Source: Dialister hominis (GTDB lineage Bacteria; Bacillota; Negativicutes; Veillonellales; Dialisteraceae). Taken from it: a stretch of DNA of 64,000 nt. Each line of letters starts with the position of its first letter. Position 1 is the stretch's first letter. The notes under the pieces are model-generated. The model was not told the DNA's origin and did no database searches. It worked only from the letters and a program-made list of their open reading frames with translations. The translations under genes and the position numbers were made by a program. Location of the stretch: positions 1,647,501-1,711,500 of the forward strand of contig NZ_AP019697.1 in NCBI RefSeq assembly GCF_007164725.1, in the 5' to 3' direction. Of the stretch, positions 36,605-44,764 are shown one piece after another.

Positions 36605-37252
36605 ATGACAGTCAATGATTATCTGGAATTCGTAGGTTCGGGCATGATGATGACAGCCCTGAAGGCGTTTGGAAAGAATACGGGCTGCAGCCTGCGTTAT
36701 GAGTGGAAGAAGTCCAGGGAAGAGGCCGGCGGAATCGGCTCCAAGGGACCGGCCAAAGGCGAAGTCGATACCTTCTACTGGGAATACATGATCTACAGGC
36801 TCCATGTGGCAGGAAATGTGATCCGTGACTGCGAGGGCATGGCTCCTTCCTACAAGAAATCCATCCTGAAAGGACTGCATGACCTGATGGATGATATGCC
36901 GATGTACCTCAAGGCAATCGCCCTGAAAAAGGCGCTCGACGGCTGCTTCCTCACTCTGGGAAGGAGCTCCGTCATCCTGACAAGGGAGCACGTCCTCACT
37001 CGTCTGAATGAGCTCCGCGCTGTGGAGACGAAGTGCTCCGGCGATCCGGTCCGCGCATGCATCGAGAATGTCGCAAAAGCTTCCGGCATGGAAGTCACTG
37101 AAGGGCTCCTCGATTACTTCGATGATGAAACGCACGGGTTTGCGGCAGCTGCAGCAGCCAGGATGATGGAACTCACTCCTGACCGCGTATACATGGAAGC
37201 CAATGCAGAGAAGAAATTCGAAGGCGGCGGAAAAAGCGACATGTATGCTTGA
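36605..37252 (+). CDS. Unknown protein, 215 aa, related to the next plus-strand gene
   Basis: Not recognised. I chose the ATG at 36605 (MTVNDYLEFVGSGMMMTALK) because AAAGGAG lies ten bases upstream; the frame is open back to 36488, but the added residues look like untranslated leader. It is mostly alpha-helical with no signal peptide. Its DTFYWEYMIYRLHVAGNVIRD resembles FLCDYIVFRLYIAKYVLKSY in the gene at 37433, so the two are probably distant tandem paralogues. It has a terminator 32 bases after the stop. It is one of few plus-strand genes here. Confidence 0.65.
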   Translation: MTVNDYLEFVGSGMMMTALKAFGKNTGCSLRYEWKKSREEAGGIGSKGPAKGEVDTFYWEYMIYRLHVAGNVIRDCEGMAPSYKKSILKGLHDLMDDMPMYLKAIALKKALDGCFLTLGRSSVILTREHVLTRLNELRAVETKCSGDPVRACIENVAKASGMEVTEGLLDYFDDETHGFAAAAAARMMELTPDRVYMEANAEKKFEGGGKSDMYA

Positions 37253-37283
37253 CAAGGTTCCTTCATAATTCAATATAAACGGG

Positions 37284-37323
37284 GGAAAAGCCATGGGCCG
37301 GTGCCTGTGGCTTTTCTCTTTTT
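37284..37323 (+). terminator. Terminator of the unknown gene at 36605
   Basis: AAAAGCCA and TGGCTTTT form an 8-bp stem, followed by CTCTTTTTG. Confidence 0.75.
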
Positions 37324-37432
37324 GATTTTCTCACTCTTCCTTTGGCTCTTTACTATGCAAGTGAAGGCTTCCCCTGTCCAAAGTACATGCGGCATAGTAC
37401 AATAAGGTAACTGACGGGAAGGAGGGATTCCC

Positions 37433-38194
37433 ATGGACAGAAGGATGTACTACAGAAGTGCAGGGCTGTCGGCTGCGCGGCGCGCTTTCTACTCTTATAC
37501 GGCACAGCCACGTGGAAGCTACGGGCTTCCGCTGATTTTCCTGAAGATGCTCAAAGCGCAGAAGGTCATCACGTTCGAAGAAGACAAGGAACGGTGGCGT
37601 TCGTTTCTCTGCGATTACATTGTCTTCCGCCTTTACATTGCCAAGTATGTCCTGAAATCGTATGCCAGGGATTACAGCCCTCTCACCGAGCTTTACGCAG
37701 GTTTCAAAAATGCAGAAAAGGACTGGCCCGGGTTTATCCGGTCCTCTTCCGATCCGGGCTGGGAAGCGGCGGGGATTTCCTTCCTGCCCAAAGATCTTTC
37801 TTCGTATACGGAAAAGGAAATGGACAATCACCATGAATTCTTCGACAGGATTGCCAAAGAGGCCGAGGCGAAGACACAGGACGGCGGCCATGCACTGAAG
37901 GGCCTTGTCTCTGAAAGTCTCACGGCAATTTCCAAGAAGAATCACCTCCCCCTCCTGACGCCTGTCTTCTGGTTCTTCGAGAAGGAAACGGCGGCGTATG
38001 CGCAGTACCTTTCTTCCTACTACCGGGGACTGATTCCGGATTCGTATTATGAAACGGTCAAGGCGCATCCCTACCGCCTTCCGAAGAAGGAATCGGATCC
38101 TTACACGCAGGGCTTCCGCCTCGCAGGCTTCATCCTGCTTTTCATCGCGGTCATCACCGCCTTCCTTCTGGCGGCGCCGGGAATGCATACATAA
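37433..38194 (+). CDS. Unknown protein, 253 aa, with C-terminal membrane anchor
   Basis: Not recognised. The start has GGAAGGAGGG about eight bases upstream. Residues 1-220 are mainly helical and polar. Near the C-terminus FRLAGFILLFIAVITAFLLAA is a single strong membrane segment, followed by only PGMHT, as in tail-anchored proteins with a large cytoplasmic domain. The core FLCDYIVFRLYIAKYVLKSY resembles the preceding unknown gene. A shared bidirectional terminator separates it from the convergent flavin reductase gene. Confidence 0.7.
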   Translation: MDRRMYYRSAGLSAARRAFYSYTAQPRGSYGLPLIFLKMLKAQKVITFEEDKERWRSFLCDYIVFRLYIAKYVLKSYARDYSPLTELYAGFKNAEKDWPGFIRSSSDPGWEAAGISFLPKDLSSYTEKEMDNHHEFFDRIAKEAEAKTQDGGHALKGLVSESLTAISKKNHLPLLTPVFWFFEKETAAYAQYLSSYYRGLIPDSYYETVKAHPYRLPKKESDPYTQGFRLAGFILLFIAVITAFLLAAPGMHT

Positions 38195-38239
38195 AAAGAG
38201 CTGTGACGAAATGGGCCATCATTTCATTACAGCTCTTTT
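38193..38239. terminator. Bidirectional terminator between convergent genes
   Basis: AAAAAGAGCTGTGACGAAATG pairs with CATTTCATTACAGCTCTTTT with two mismatches. It starts at the end of the plus-strand unknown gene and stops 10 bases before the flavin reductase stop. Same AAATG/CATTT core as other terminators in the window. Confidence 0.85.
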
Positions 38240-38248
38240 ATAATTCAA

Positions 38249-38791
38249 TTATTCATTTCCAGTGACTGTCTTGATTTCGCCTACGAAGACGATGTGCGGT
38301 TCCCATTCGCCTTTTTCATTCAGCGGGAAGGCCTGCGGTCTTCCTTTGTAGTATTCCTGGATGTCCGGATCCAGGTCTTCCTTTGTGAACATGTGCTGGT
38401 AGATCTTTCTGCAGACGAAGGAAACTTTTGCTTCCTTGAAGCCAAGTCCGCCTTCGGGAAGTTCTACGGGCGTAAGGCCGGCTGCCTTTGCCTTGTCTTC
38501 GTTTCTGCCGGTATGGGAGCCCATGTAGCCCAAAGCTTTCTGGTATTCCTTTTCAAAGAAGCTGACGGTGAAGGTATCTCTTTCCTTCAGCATTTCGCAG
38601 GTATAGCGGGACGGATGGAGGTAGACGGTGATCGTCTTGCCGCTCTTCCCCGGTCTTTCCCAGAGAATGCCGAAGCTTCCCCAGCTGACGGTGCATGCGT
38701 TGTGCTTTTCCATAGTTCCGGTGGAAACCAATGCCCAGTGCTTGCTGAACAGTTCAAATACAGGATCGTTTTCAAGTGATGTTTTATCCAT
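38249..38791 (-). CDS. Flavin reductase-family (FMN-binding split barrel) protein
   Basis: A 180-residue protein. It starts MDKTSLENDPVFELFSKHWALV and carries NACTVSWGSFGILWERPGK and YLHPSRYTCEMLKERDTFTVSFF, typical of the flavin reductase-like (DIM6/NTAB) fold that binds FMN. VFVGEIKTV near the C-terminus is also typical. Members reduce free flavin or carry FMN in redox proteins; the electron partner is unknown. I chose the ATG at 38791, with GAGGAG eight bases upstream, over a GTG nine bases earlier. Single gene, terminated by the shared hairpin downstream. Confidence 0.88.
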   Translation of the reverse strand: MDKTSLENDPVFELFSKHWALVSTGTMEKHNACTVSWGSFGILWERPGKSGKTITVYLHPSRYTCEMLKERDTFTVSFFEKEYQKALGYMGSHTGRNEDKAKAAGLTPVELPEGGLGFKEAKVSFVCRKIYQHMFTKEDLDPDIQEYYKGRPQAFPLNEKGEWEPHIVFVGEIKTVTGNE

Positions 38792-38838
38792 ATCTTTCAC
38801 TCCTCTCCATACTTCTATTGTAAAACGAATGGCAAGGG

Positions 38839-38885
38839 AAAAGGGGCTGTGACGAAATGATTAACCATTTTGTCACAGCCCCTTT
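38839..38885. terminator. Terminator of the VWA gene, long hairpin
   Basis: AAAGGGGCTGTGACGAAATG and CATTTTGTCACAGCCCCTTT pair with one mismatch around a short loop. It closely matches the left end of the IS1182-type element at 15582-15631. Confidence 0.85.
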
Positions 38886-38964
38886 CGTGCCGGTATATTC
38901 GAGAAGAAGACACTGACACAAGTACATTTATGGTGTTTGAAAACCTTGGCGATGCTTCGCCTTC

Positions 38965-39630
38965 TTACTTCTTTGCTCTGCGTTTCTTTCCGCCGCGTCT
39001 GGCAGCGTCTTCGCGGATTCTTTTGAGGGATTCTTTCGGAGCGCATCCGCAGGTGCGGAACTGGGCGACGGCATCGCTCATGGCTGTGTAATTCAGCCTG
39101 GTACCTTCTCTGTCGGCGAGGTAGTCGGCAGTGTTGTCTGCATCGATGCCATACTGAGCAGCTGTTTCGACGGCGTCCATGTTCGCGCCGAGGAAGACGA
39201 ATTCCCATCCTTTTTCCTTTTCGGCTTCAATCATGGATTTCACTTTCTTCGTGGTGTACTCCCGGCTGGCGTTTTCCATGCCGTCGGTGATGATGACGAA
39301 CATGACTTTTCCTGCGCGGTATTCTTCTGCTGTTGTTTCCTGCACGTGTTCGATCTTGGAAATGGTCCTCCCCACTGCATCGAGGAGGGCTGTCGATCCC
39401 CGGACGTGGTAATCTTTTTCTGTGAGGGGTGATACGGCCTGGATATTGATCCTGTCATGAAGCAGTTCATAGTCATGGTCGAAGAGAACGGTCGTCAGGT
39501 TGCATTTCCCTTCCACTTTCTTCTGCTTCTCGAGGAGAGAATTGAAGCCTCCGATCGTATCGCTTTCAAGACCTCCCATCGATCCGCTTCTGTCCAGGAT
39601 GAATACGAGTTCAGTTAAGTTCTTGTCCAT
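38965..39630 (-). CDS. VWA-domain protein
   Basis: A 221-residue protein that is almost only a von Willebrand factor A domain. The metal-binding site is complete: FILDRSGSMGG (D-x-S-x-S) at residue 10, RGSTALLDA (threonine) and FVIITDGMENAS (aspartate). The C-terminus is basic (RREDAARRGGKKRRAKK type). No signal peptide or anchor, so it is cytoplasmic. VWA proteins assemble complexes by Mg-dependent binding; small ones like this occur near tellurium-resistance and metallo-cofactor genes, but no such genes are here. I chose the ATG at 39630 with AGGAGG eight bases upstream, not the upstream TTG. Confidence 0.88.
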   Translation of the reverse strand: MDKNLTELVFILDRSGSMGGLESDTIGGFNSLLEKQKKVEGKCNLTTVLFDHDYELLHDRINIQAVSPLTEKDYHVRGSTALLDAVGRTISKIEHVQETTAEEYRAGKVMFVIITDGMENASREYTTKKVKSMIEAEKEKGWEFVFLGANMDAVETAAQYGIDADNTADYLADREGTRLNYTAMSDAVAQFRTCGCAPKESLKRIREDAARRGGKKRRAKK

Positions 39631-39745
39631 TTTAGGTTCCTCCTTCAATCACTTGGAATTTCGTGTATCTTTCCCTTTCTCTTTCTATTTAAAGGATACA
39701 TCGAAACGGAGGAGCCGTGGTCGCCCTGAAAGCGACATCTAAGGA

Positions 39746-40711
39746 TCAGCCGCCCAGAAGGGGCTGGTCGTAATGGAAGAGAACTTCATTGATTTCATCG
39801 ATGTCATACTGCCCTTTGATGATGAAGTACTGTACGATGACATCAAATTTCCTGCTCGGCGAGAAGGCATAGCCCGCCTTTGCAAGGAGGTCTTCGGCCT
39901 CGTCAAGGTCAAGCTCAAGAGCAATGGCAAGCGCAAGGATGGCCGGTTTCTTGGGTATATAGCCCTTCCCCGTTCGTATTTTGGAGAAATGGCGGCGGTC
40001 AATGTTTGCTTTCTTGTACACTTCTGTATCTGTCATGCCCTTATCGTCAATCAGGCGGAGAAGCGCTTCATTGAATGGCTCATCCAGATGATGCACCCAA
40101 TGATCGAGCCCGGCTGGCATTTTTAAAGCTTTCGGAACAGCTCTTTCCGGCATGGCGTCGTAGAGAACCGGCACACTTTCGTACGCGCCTTCTGCCATGT
40201 ACTCTTCCACATCGCGGACAAGGTACTCTTCAGGGACGAACGCTGATTTGTCCGGGAAAGCGAGATAGACGTCCATTTCGTGATCTTCCAGAAAATGGCG
40301 GATCGCCCAGACGGCAAGAGAAAGTGCTTCGTCCTTGGGATACCCGTAAATGCCGGCGGAAATCAGAGGAAATGCAACGCTCTTCAACCGATGCTCTGCG
40401 GCAAGGGCAAGTGCGCTTTGGTATGTTTTCGTCAGAAGAAGCGCGGATTCGGCCAGTTCTCTTTCCTGATACACAGGTCCTGCCGCATGGATGACGTGCC
40501 CAGCAGGAAGGGCAAAACCGTCTGTCATCACTGCTTCGCCTGTCCTGATGGGAGAAAGCTTCTGGCAGGCTTCCGTCATCTTTTCCTCGCCTGCTGCATG
40601 GAAAATGGCGCCGCAAACGCCGGAGCCCATATGAAGCTCTGTATTCGCCGCATTGACGATCGCATCCACCTTCATCTTCGTGATATCTTCTTTGACAAAT
40701 AAAAGCGGCAT
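39746..40711 (-). CDS. Macrodomain protein fused to a C-terminal helix-turn-helix region
   Basis: A 321-residue protein with two parts. Residues 1-165 are a macrodomain: DITKMKVDAIVNAANTEL, GSGVCGAIFHAAG, HVIHAAGPVY and VAFPLISAGIYGYP match the ADP-ribose binding loops of the O-acetyl-ADP-ribose deacetylase (YmdB-like) group. Residues about 215-321 contain EALLRLIDDKGMTDTEVYKKANIDRRHFSKIR, followed by AILALAIALELDLDEAEDLLAKAGYAFS, which reads as an XRE-type helix-turn-helix. It could remove ADP-ribose from proteins and also bind DNA or a partner (inference). The start at 40711 has AGGAAGGGG eight bases upstream. It lies near the VWA gene on the same strand but 115 bases away. Confidence 0.85.
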   Translation of the reverse strand: MPLLFVKEDITKMKVDAIVNAANTELHMGSGVCGAIFHAAGEEKMTEACQKLSPIRTGEAVMTDGFALPAGHVIHAAGPVYQERELAESALLLTKTYQSALALAAEHRLKSVAFPLISAGIYGYPKDEALSLAVWAIRHFLEDHEMDVYLAFPDKSAFVPEEYLVRDVEEYMAEGAYESVPVLYDAMPERAVPKALKMPAGLDHWVHHLDEPFNEALLRLIDDKGMTDTEVYKKANIDRRHFSKIRTGKGYIPKKPAILALAIALELDLDEAEDLLAKAGYAFSPSRKFDVIVQYFIIKGQYDIDEINEVLFHYDQPLLGG

Positions 40712-40774
40712 ACCGCCATCCCCTTCCTGTCCTTTTTGTTTCATTATAGCATGATGGGATGGAAACTATATATG

Positions 40775-40817
40775 GAAAAGGGACTGCCGAAATGTGCGGT
40801 CATTTCTGCAGTCCCTT
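40775..40817. terminator. Hairpin terminator upstream of the macrodomain gene
   Basis: AAAGGGACTGCCGAAATG and CATTTCTGCAGTCCCTTT pair with one mismatch. It stands between the macrodomain gene start and the ISL3 element, and probably ended the polysaccharide operon transcript before the IS inserted (inference). Confidence 0.7.
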
Positions 40818-40864
40818 TGGTGGGGGTATGTGATTTTTGGAAAAAGCATTTAACGAATTTATTT

Positions 40865-42326
40865 GGTTCTTCACGCTTTTTTGTGGGATAAAAATAATAA
40901 CATATAAAATTGGCATTGAAAAAGAGCATTATCTACTCCAAAATGTAAGTTGCCTAAAACTACGCACGGAGGTCGAATAATGCTCTTTTATTACCATAAT
41001 GAAATCACTTTTAATTGTCAATATTATCGTACAGAAAATATCACTAACCATCCAAATCCTCATTGCCATACCCGAGTTACCAGTCTACGGACTGCCAGAG
41101 ATTTTTCCTGTCCGCACTGTCACTCCCGTATGTATAGTTATGGGGCTTTTTCTGTACTCATCAAGGATTTTCCAGATTTTCCTAAGCAAAAGAAGTATAT
41201 AGAGTTCTCGGGGCACAGATTCCGCTGCACATCCTGCGGGGAGACCATAACGGAAGATATCCCCTGCCAATGCCCTTTCACACGCGTTACTTGGGATATG
41301 GCCTTGTAAATTATCCATCTGCTTAAGTGTCATACATCCATTTCTGCCATTTCGGCCATGCTCTCTGTACATTGGAGTACCATACAGAAAATACAAAAGC
41401 ATATCATGGATAAGGCGTTGGCTGCCTTTGAAACCTGCCTGAAGAAAAGTAACTATCGCCCACGGTATTTGGCCGTAGATGAGTTCGCTATCCATAAGGG
41501 CCATCGCTATGCCACCTGCGTTATGGATTTGGAAACGGGATTCATCTTGTGGGCCGGCCTGGGCCGCTCCATGGCAGATTTTGAGCACTTCTTTAAGAGC
41601 ATTGACCTTTCGCTTCTTTCCAGGCTAAAAGCGGTGGCCATGGATATGAACGCATCCTTTAACAGGCTGTTCCAGAAATATTGTCCGAAGGTCCCCATCG
41701 TTTATGACCGGTACCATATGCAGGCACAGTTTGGGCGTGATGTTATGGGAGCCGTGCGCCTGGAGGAAGCACAAAAGCATAGGCAGGAAGCAGAAGCATT
41801 AAAGAAATATACGAAAGAAACTAATAATCCAGAGCTCCAGAAGATGGCCAGGGAAAAGAGCCATGAAGAAAGGAAGCTTTATACCGAATTAAAGAAATTC
41901 CGATGGATACTGTTAAAGAAGGACGACCACCTGAATGAAAGGCAGAAAACTCATCTGTTGGATATCCTGAGCGAGCATAGGGATTTGGCGATTTGTTATG
42001 CCATGAAGCAGGAGATGACTCGTCTGTTCACATTGACTGACTATGAAGAAGCTCTTGCCGGATGGGCAAAATGGATTCAGGCTGGACTGGAGAGCGGGAT
42101 TCCTGCATTGGTGAAATTTGCCCGGCAAAAACAAAAGCGAATCCAAGGCTTAGCTGCCCATGCACTGCATCCGATTAATACAGGGAAGCTGGAAGGGTTC
42201 AATAATAAGATCAAGGTACTAAAAAGAATCGGGTATGGGTACCGAAACATGGATTATTTCTTTACCCTTATCCGATTCCATTCTTTGTCTAAAAATTATT
42301 CATCCCCCAAATTTCCGTGAAGAGCC
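40865..42326 (+). mobile_element. ISL3-type insertion sequence, decayed
   Basis: The left end GGTTCTTCACG and the right end read in reverse GGCTCTTCACGG, each followed by a GGGAT word about 10 bases later, form inverted repeats. AT-rich flanks share TTTATTT, compatible with the 8-bp duplication usual for ISL3. The single transposase gene has a stop codon. Confidence 0.82.
40980..42320 (+). pseudogene. ISL3-family transposase broken by one in-frame stop
   Basis: The frame starts at 40980 with GGAGGT upstream (MLFYYHNEITFNCQYYR). The first 110 codons hold the N-terminal zinc ribbon (CPHCHSRMYSYG and CTSCGETI). A TAA at 41307-41309 follows VTWDMAL, and the same frame continues IIHLLKCHTSISAISAMLSV and then the DDE domain: YLAVDEFAIHKGHRYATCVMD, CPKVPIVYDRYHMQAQFG, GKLEGFNNKIKVLKRIGYGYRN. 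Without the stop it would be 446 residues, the normal length for the family. Only that single change inactivates it. A product of the second part alone (from the ATG at 41358) would lack the DNA-binding zinc ribbon. Confidence 0.88.
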
Positions 42327-42332
42327 TTTATT

Positions 42333-43822
42333 TTACGGAATAGGAATATGATATTTTTTATTCATATTGATATCAGGGACAATCTGTATGTCGAAAGTTC
42401 TTGAAATAATCCCATCGCGATATAAGGTTTGACAAATGTTCTTTCCCATATAATCAGGATGTGGCCAATTGTCCCGATTGTCGCCTTTCGGCACATGCAA
42501 TTCCAATTCACTAACATTCCTCTGATCTGCTAACTGGATTTGATTAAGGATATCTATATTCACTGCATAGCAATTACGAGGAGATACTCCTACTAAATTA
42601 CTTTCCATAAATGCACTTCGACCATTAACTGTTTCCACCAGAACCATAACAGCAATCACTGGTGCTGCTAAAAAGCATTTGGGATATTCCTGTATCAGGT
42701 AAGCAAGACTCACACCAAAGATAAAAACCAAAACAAAATACCTATTCCCACATCAGCTCTGCCGATATACAAAGGGTTTGCCTTAGAACAGACTAAAACA
42801 AGATAAATCAAAACAAAAAACATGCATGTAAAACAGATACGGATAATTTTAAGAACACAAGCTGCAAATGCAGAGTGATTCTGACGTGCTGAATAAATAG
42901 TAAATAAAATAGTAACTAGAGAAAAAATCAAAAATATAAAATTAATCTGACGCAGGGATTCACCTAAAATTTTCAGTGTATCAAGCACAGGCGAGATAAA
43001 TCCTGCTGTTGCTATACTTCTGGCCCGTCCACCGCTAGCTTCAAAAAAGAGTGATATAAACCAGACAATAAGGATAGAGCAATATAACGGATTCTCCTTA
43101 AAAATTCGTTTCCACTCCTTAGGGAAAAATAGTCTTTTCCCTTCTTTTCCCAAAAGTAGCACTCCAGTAAAGACAGCCAAAATCACACTTTGAAGAATAT
43201 TCGAAAATATACCTAAGTATAAGATAAAAATCAAAATACTGTTTTTAACCATATTTTCCGTCCACACATTATCCTTCTTTAATTCATGTCGAAAAAAATA
43301 AAGAACTAAAGAAATATTAAGCACGGCAGGAATCAGATAATGAAAATAACAGGTTAAATCGAATGATCTAAACAGATAGTTTGACAAATCGCTTTTCTGC
43401 TTAAAGATGAAAAAATGAGATAAAAACAACACAATGCAGATGAGAGCATCCCCATATCGACTCTGATTACCCAAAGTACCTATAAATCGACTAAAGAGAT
43501 AAATATACATAGTTATAAAACTGCTTACAAGCAGAGCTGATACAATAGTCACCGAAACCACATAATTTTTGACAATAGGTGTGACCACATATCCTGATAA
43601 ATACCCCACAAGCGGCATTAATGTCTCCGGTAAAATTTTGATAGGATTAAACCCATGCCACATAGGAATAAAATGCCTCATATGTGAAAGATTTGCCCAA
43701 TCATCGCCATCATAAATTATCAATGGATGTGCGCCTGTAAAAAAAATAAACATGCTGATAAAAATAGCCAGGAAAACACAAATATCCCAACCGTAATGCT
43801 TAAATTTGGTCAACATAAACAT
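42333..43822 (-). pseudogene. GtrII-like polytopic membrane glycosyltransferase gene with a single-base frameshift
   Basis: Two overlapping frames make one protein. 43822 to 42710 encodes 370 residues with about nine membrane segments, starting after a basic N-terminus and with IIYDGDDWANLSHMRHFIP in the first outer loop, a GT-C-like pattern. It ends at GRADVGIGILFWFLSLV. The other frame continues from the same place as RYFVLVFIFGVSLAYLIQEY to 42333. One extra A in GGAATAGG (near 42745) would give GRADVGNRYFVLVFIFG and a protein of about 496 residues. The gene follows a GtrB-type flippase-linked transferase, as serotype-conversion gtr genes do, so it may transfer the sugar outside the membrane (inference). 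Sequencing error is the other explanation. Confidence 0.7.
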
Positions 43823-43829
43823 ATTCCCC

Positions 43830-44764
43830 TTATCTTTCTTCTCTTACAATAAAAATCTGCCGCTTCTTCGTTTCCAAATAAATCTTAGCTATATAAAGCC
43901 CCATAATCCCCAGAGCCAGCAGGATCAAACCGCCCAGCAGCGTAATAATGCAGACCAGCGAAGGCCACCCAGCCGCCGGATCCCCATAAAGCAGCGCACG
44001 GATAACAATAAAAACCAGTGCAATGAACGACACCCCACACATGAGAATCCCCATGACGGAAGACAAATAAAGCGGAACCGTCGTATAAGCCAGAATACCT
44101 TCGATGGAATACTTGAAAAGCTTCCAGAAAGACCACTTCGTCTCTCCAGCGCTCCGCTCCACATTCTCATAGGCCAGCCACTTTGTGTGAAACCCTACCC
44201 AGCTGAAAATGCCTTTTGAAAAGCGATTATACTCACTATCTTGAATCACCGCATCCACCATCTGACGGCTCATCATTCGATAATCCCTAGCTCCGTCCAC
44301 AATCTCTGTATCCGACAGCTCATTGATAATCTTATAAAAAAGGCGCGCAAAAAAAGAGCGGATTTGCGGCTCCCCTTTCCTCGTTGTTCTTCGCGTGGCC
44401 ACACAATCATAATCCGTATCCGAATTATGAAGTATCTGCCACATTTCAGGCAACAAAGATGGAGGATCCTGCAAATCCACATCCATAGTTACTACATAAT
44501 TGCCCTTCGCCATCTGAAGTCCGGCATAAAGGGCTGCTTCTTTACCAAAATTACGAGAGAAAGAAATGTAACGGACTACCCCCCCCCCGATTTTTTATTC
44601 AGGTCACGCAAAATAGCGAGGGTATTGTCCTTACTCCCGTCATCCACGAAACAATATTCAACTTCTGCATCAATCTGCCCCTTGATTTTCTCTACCGTAT
44701 CATAAAAAATCGGTATTGTAGCTTCCTCATTAAAGCAAGGTACTACTATAGATAAAAGTTCCAA
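43830..44764 (-). pseudogene. GtrB-type glycosyltransferase (GT2), copy 1, out of frame at a G10 tract
   Basis: Begins at a TTG (44764) after AAGGGG, MELLSIVVPCFNEEATIPIF with the GT2 nucleotide site and VEYCFVDDGSKDNT. At codon 58-61 a run of ten G (plus-strand C at 44579-44588) shifts the frame; copy 2 has eight and is open. The rest is intact: GNYVVTMDVDLQDPPSLLPE, RNFGKE before it, and two C-terminal membrane helices ending GLYIAKIYLETKKRQIFIVREER. A GtrB/DPM1-like enzyme loads a sugar onto bactoprenol phosphate. It lies eight bases before the GtrII-like gene. Slippage by two (or minus one-plus two types) would switch it on. No full-length product can be made in the present state. Confidence 0.85.

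Noticed and set aside
41307-41309. Programmed read-through or recoding in the ISL3 transposase
   Set aside because: ISL3 elements normally have one uninterrupted frame, and there is no slippery site or following structure. A simple nonsense mutation is enough.
41358-42320. Separate 320-residue transposase gene
   Set aside because: It is in the same frame as the 5' part from 40980 and lacks a ribosome site; it is the second part of one broken gene.
42333-42731. Independent 132-residue gene
   Set aside because: It begins at a TTG inside the previous frame and continues its last membrane region; a one-base frameshift explains both frames.
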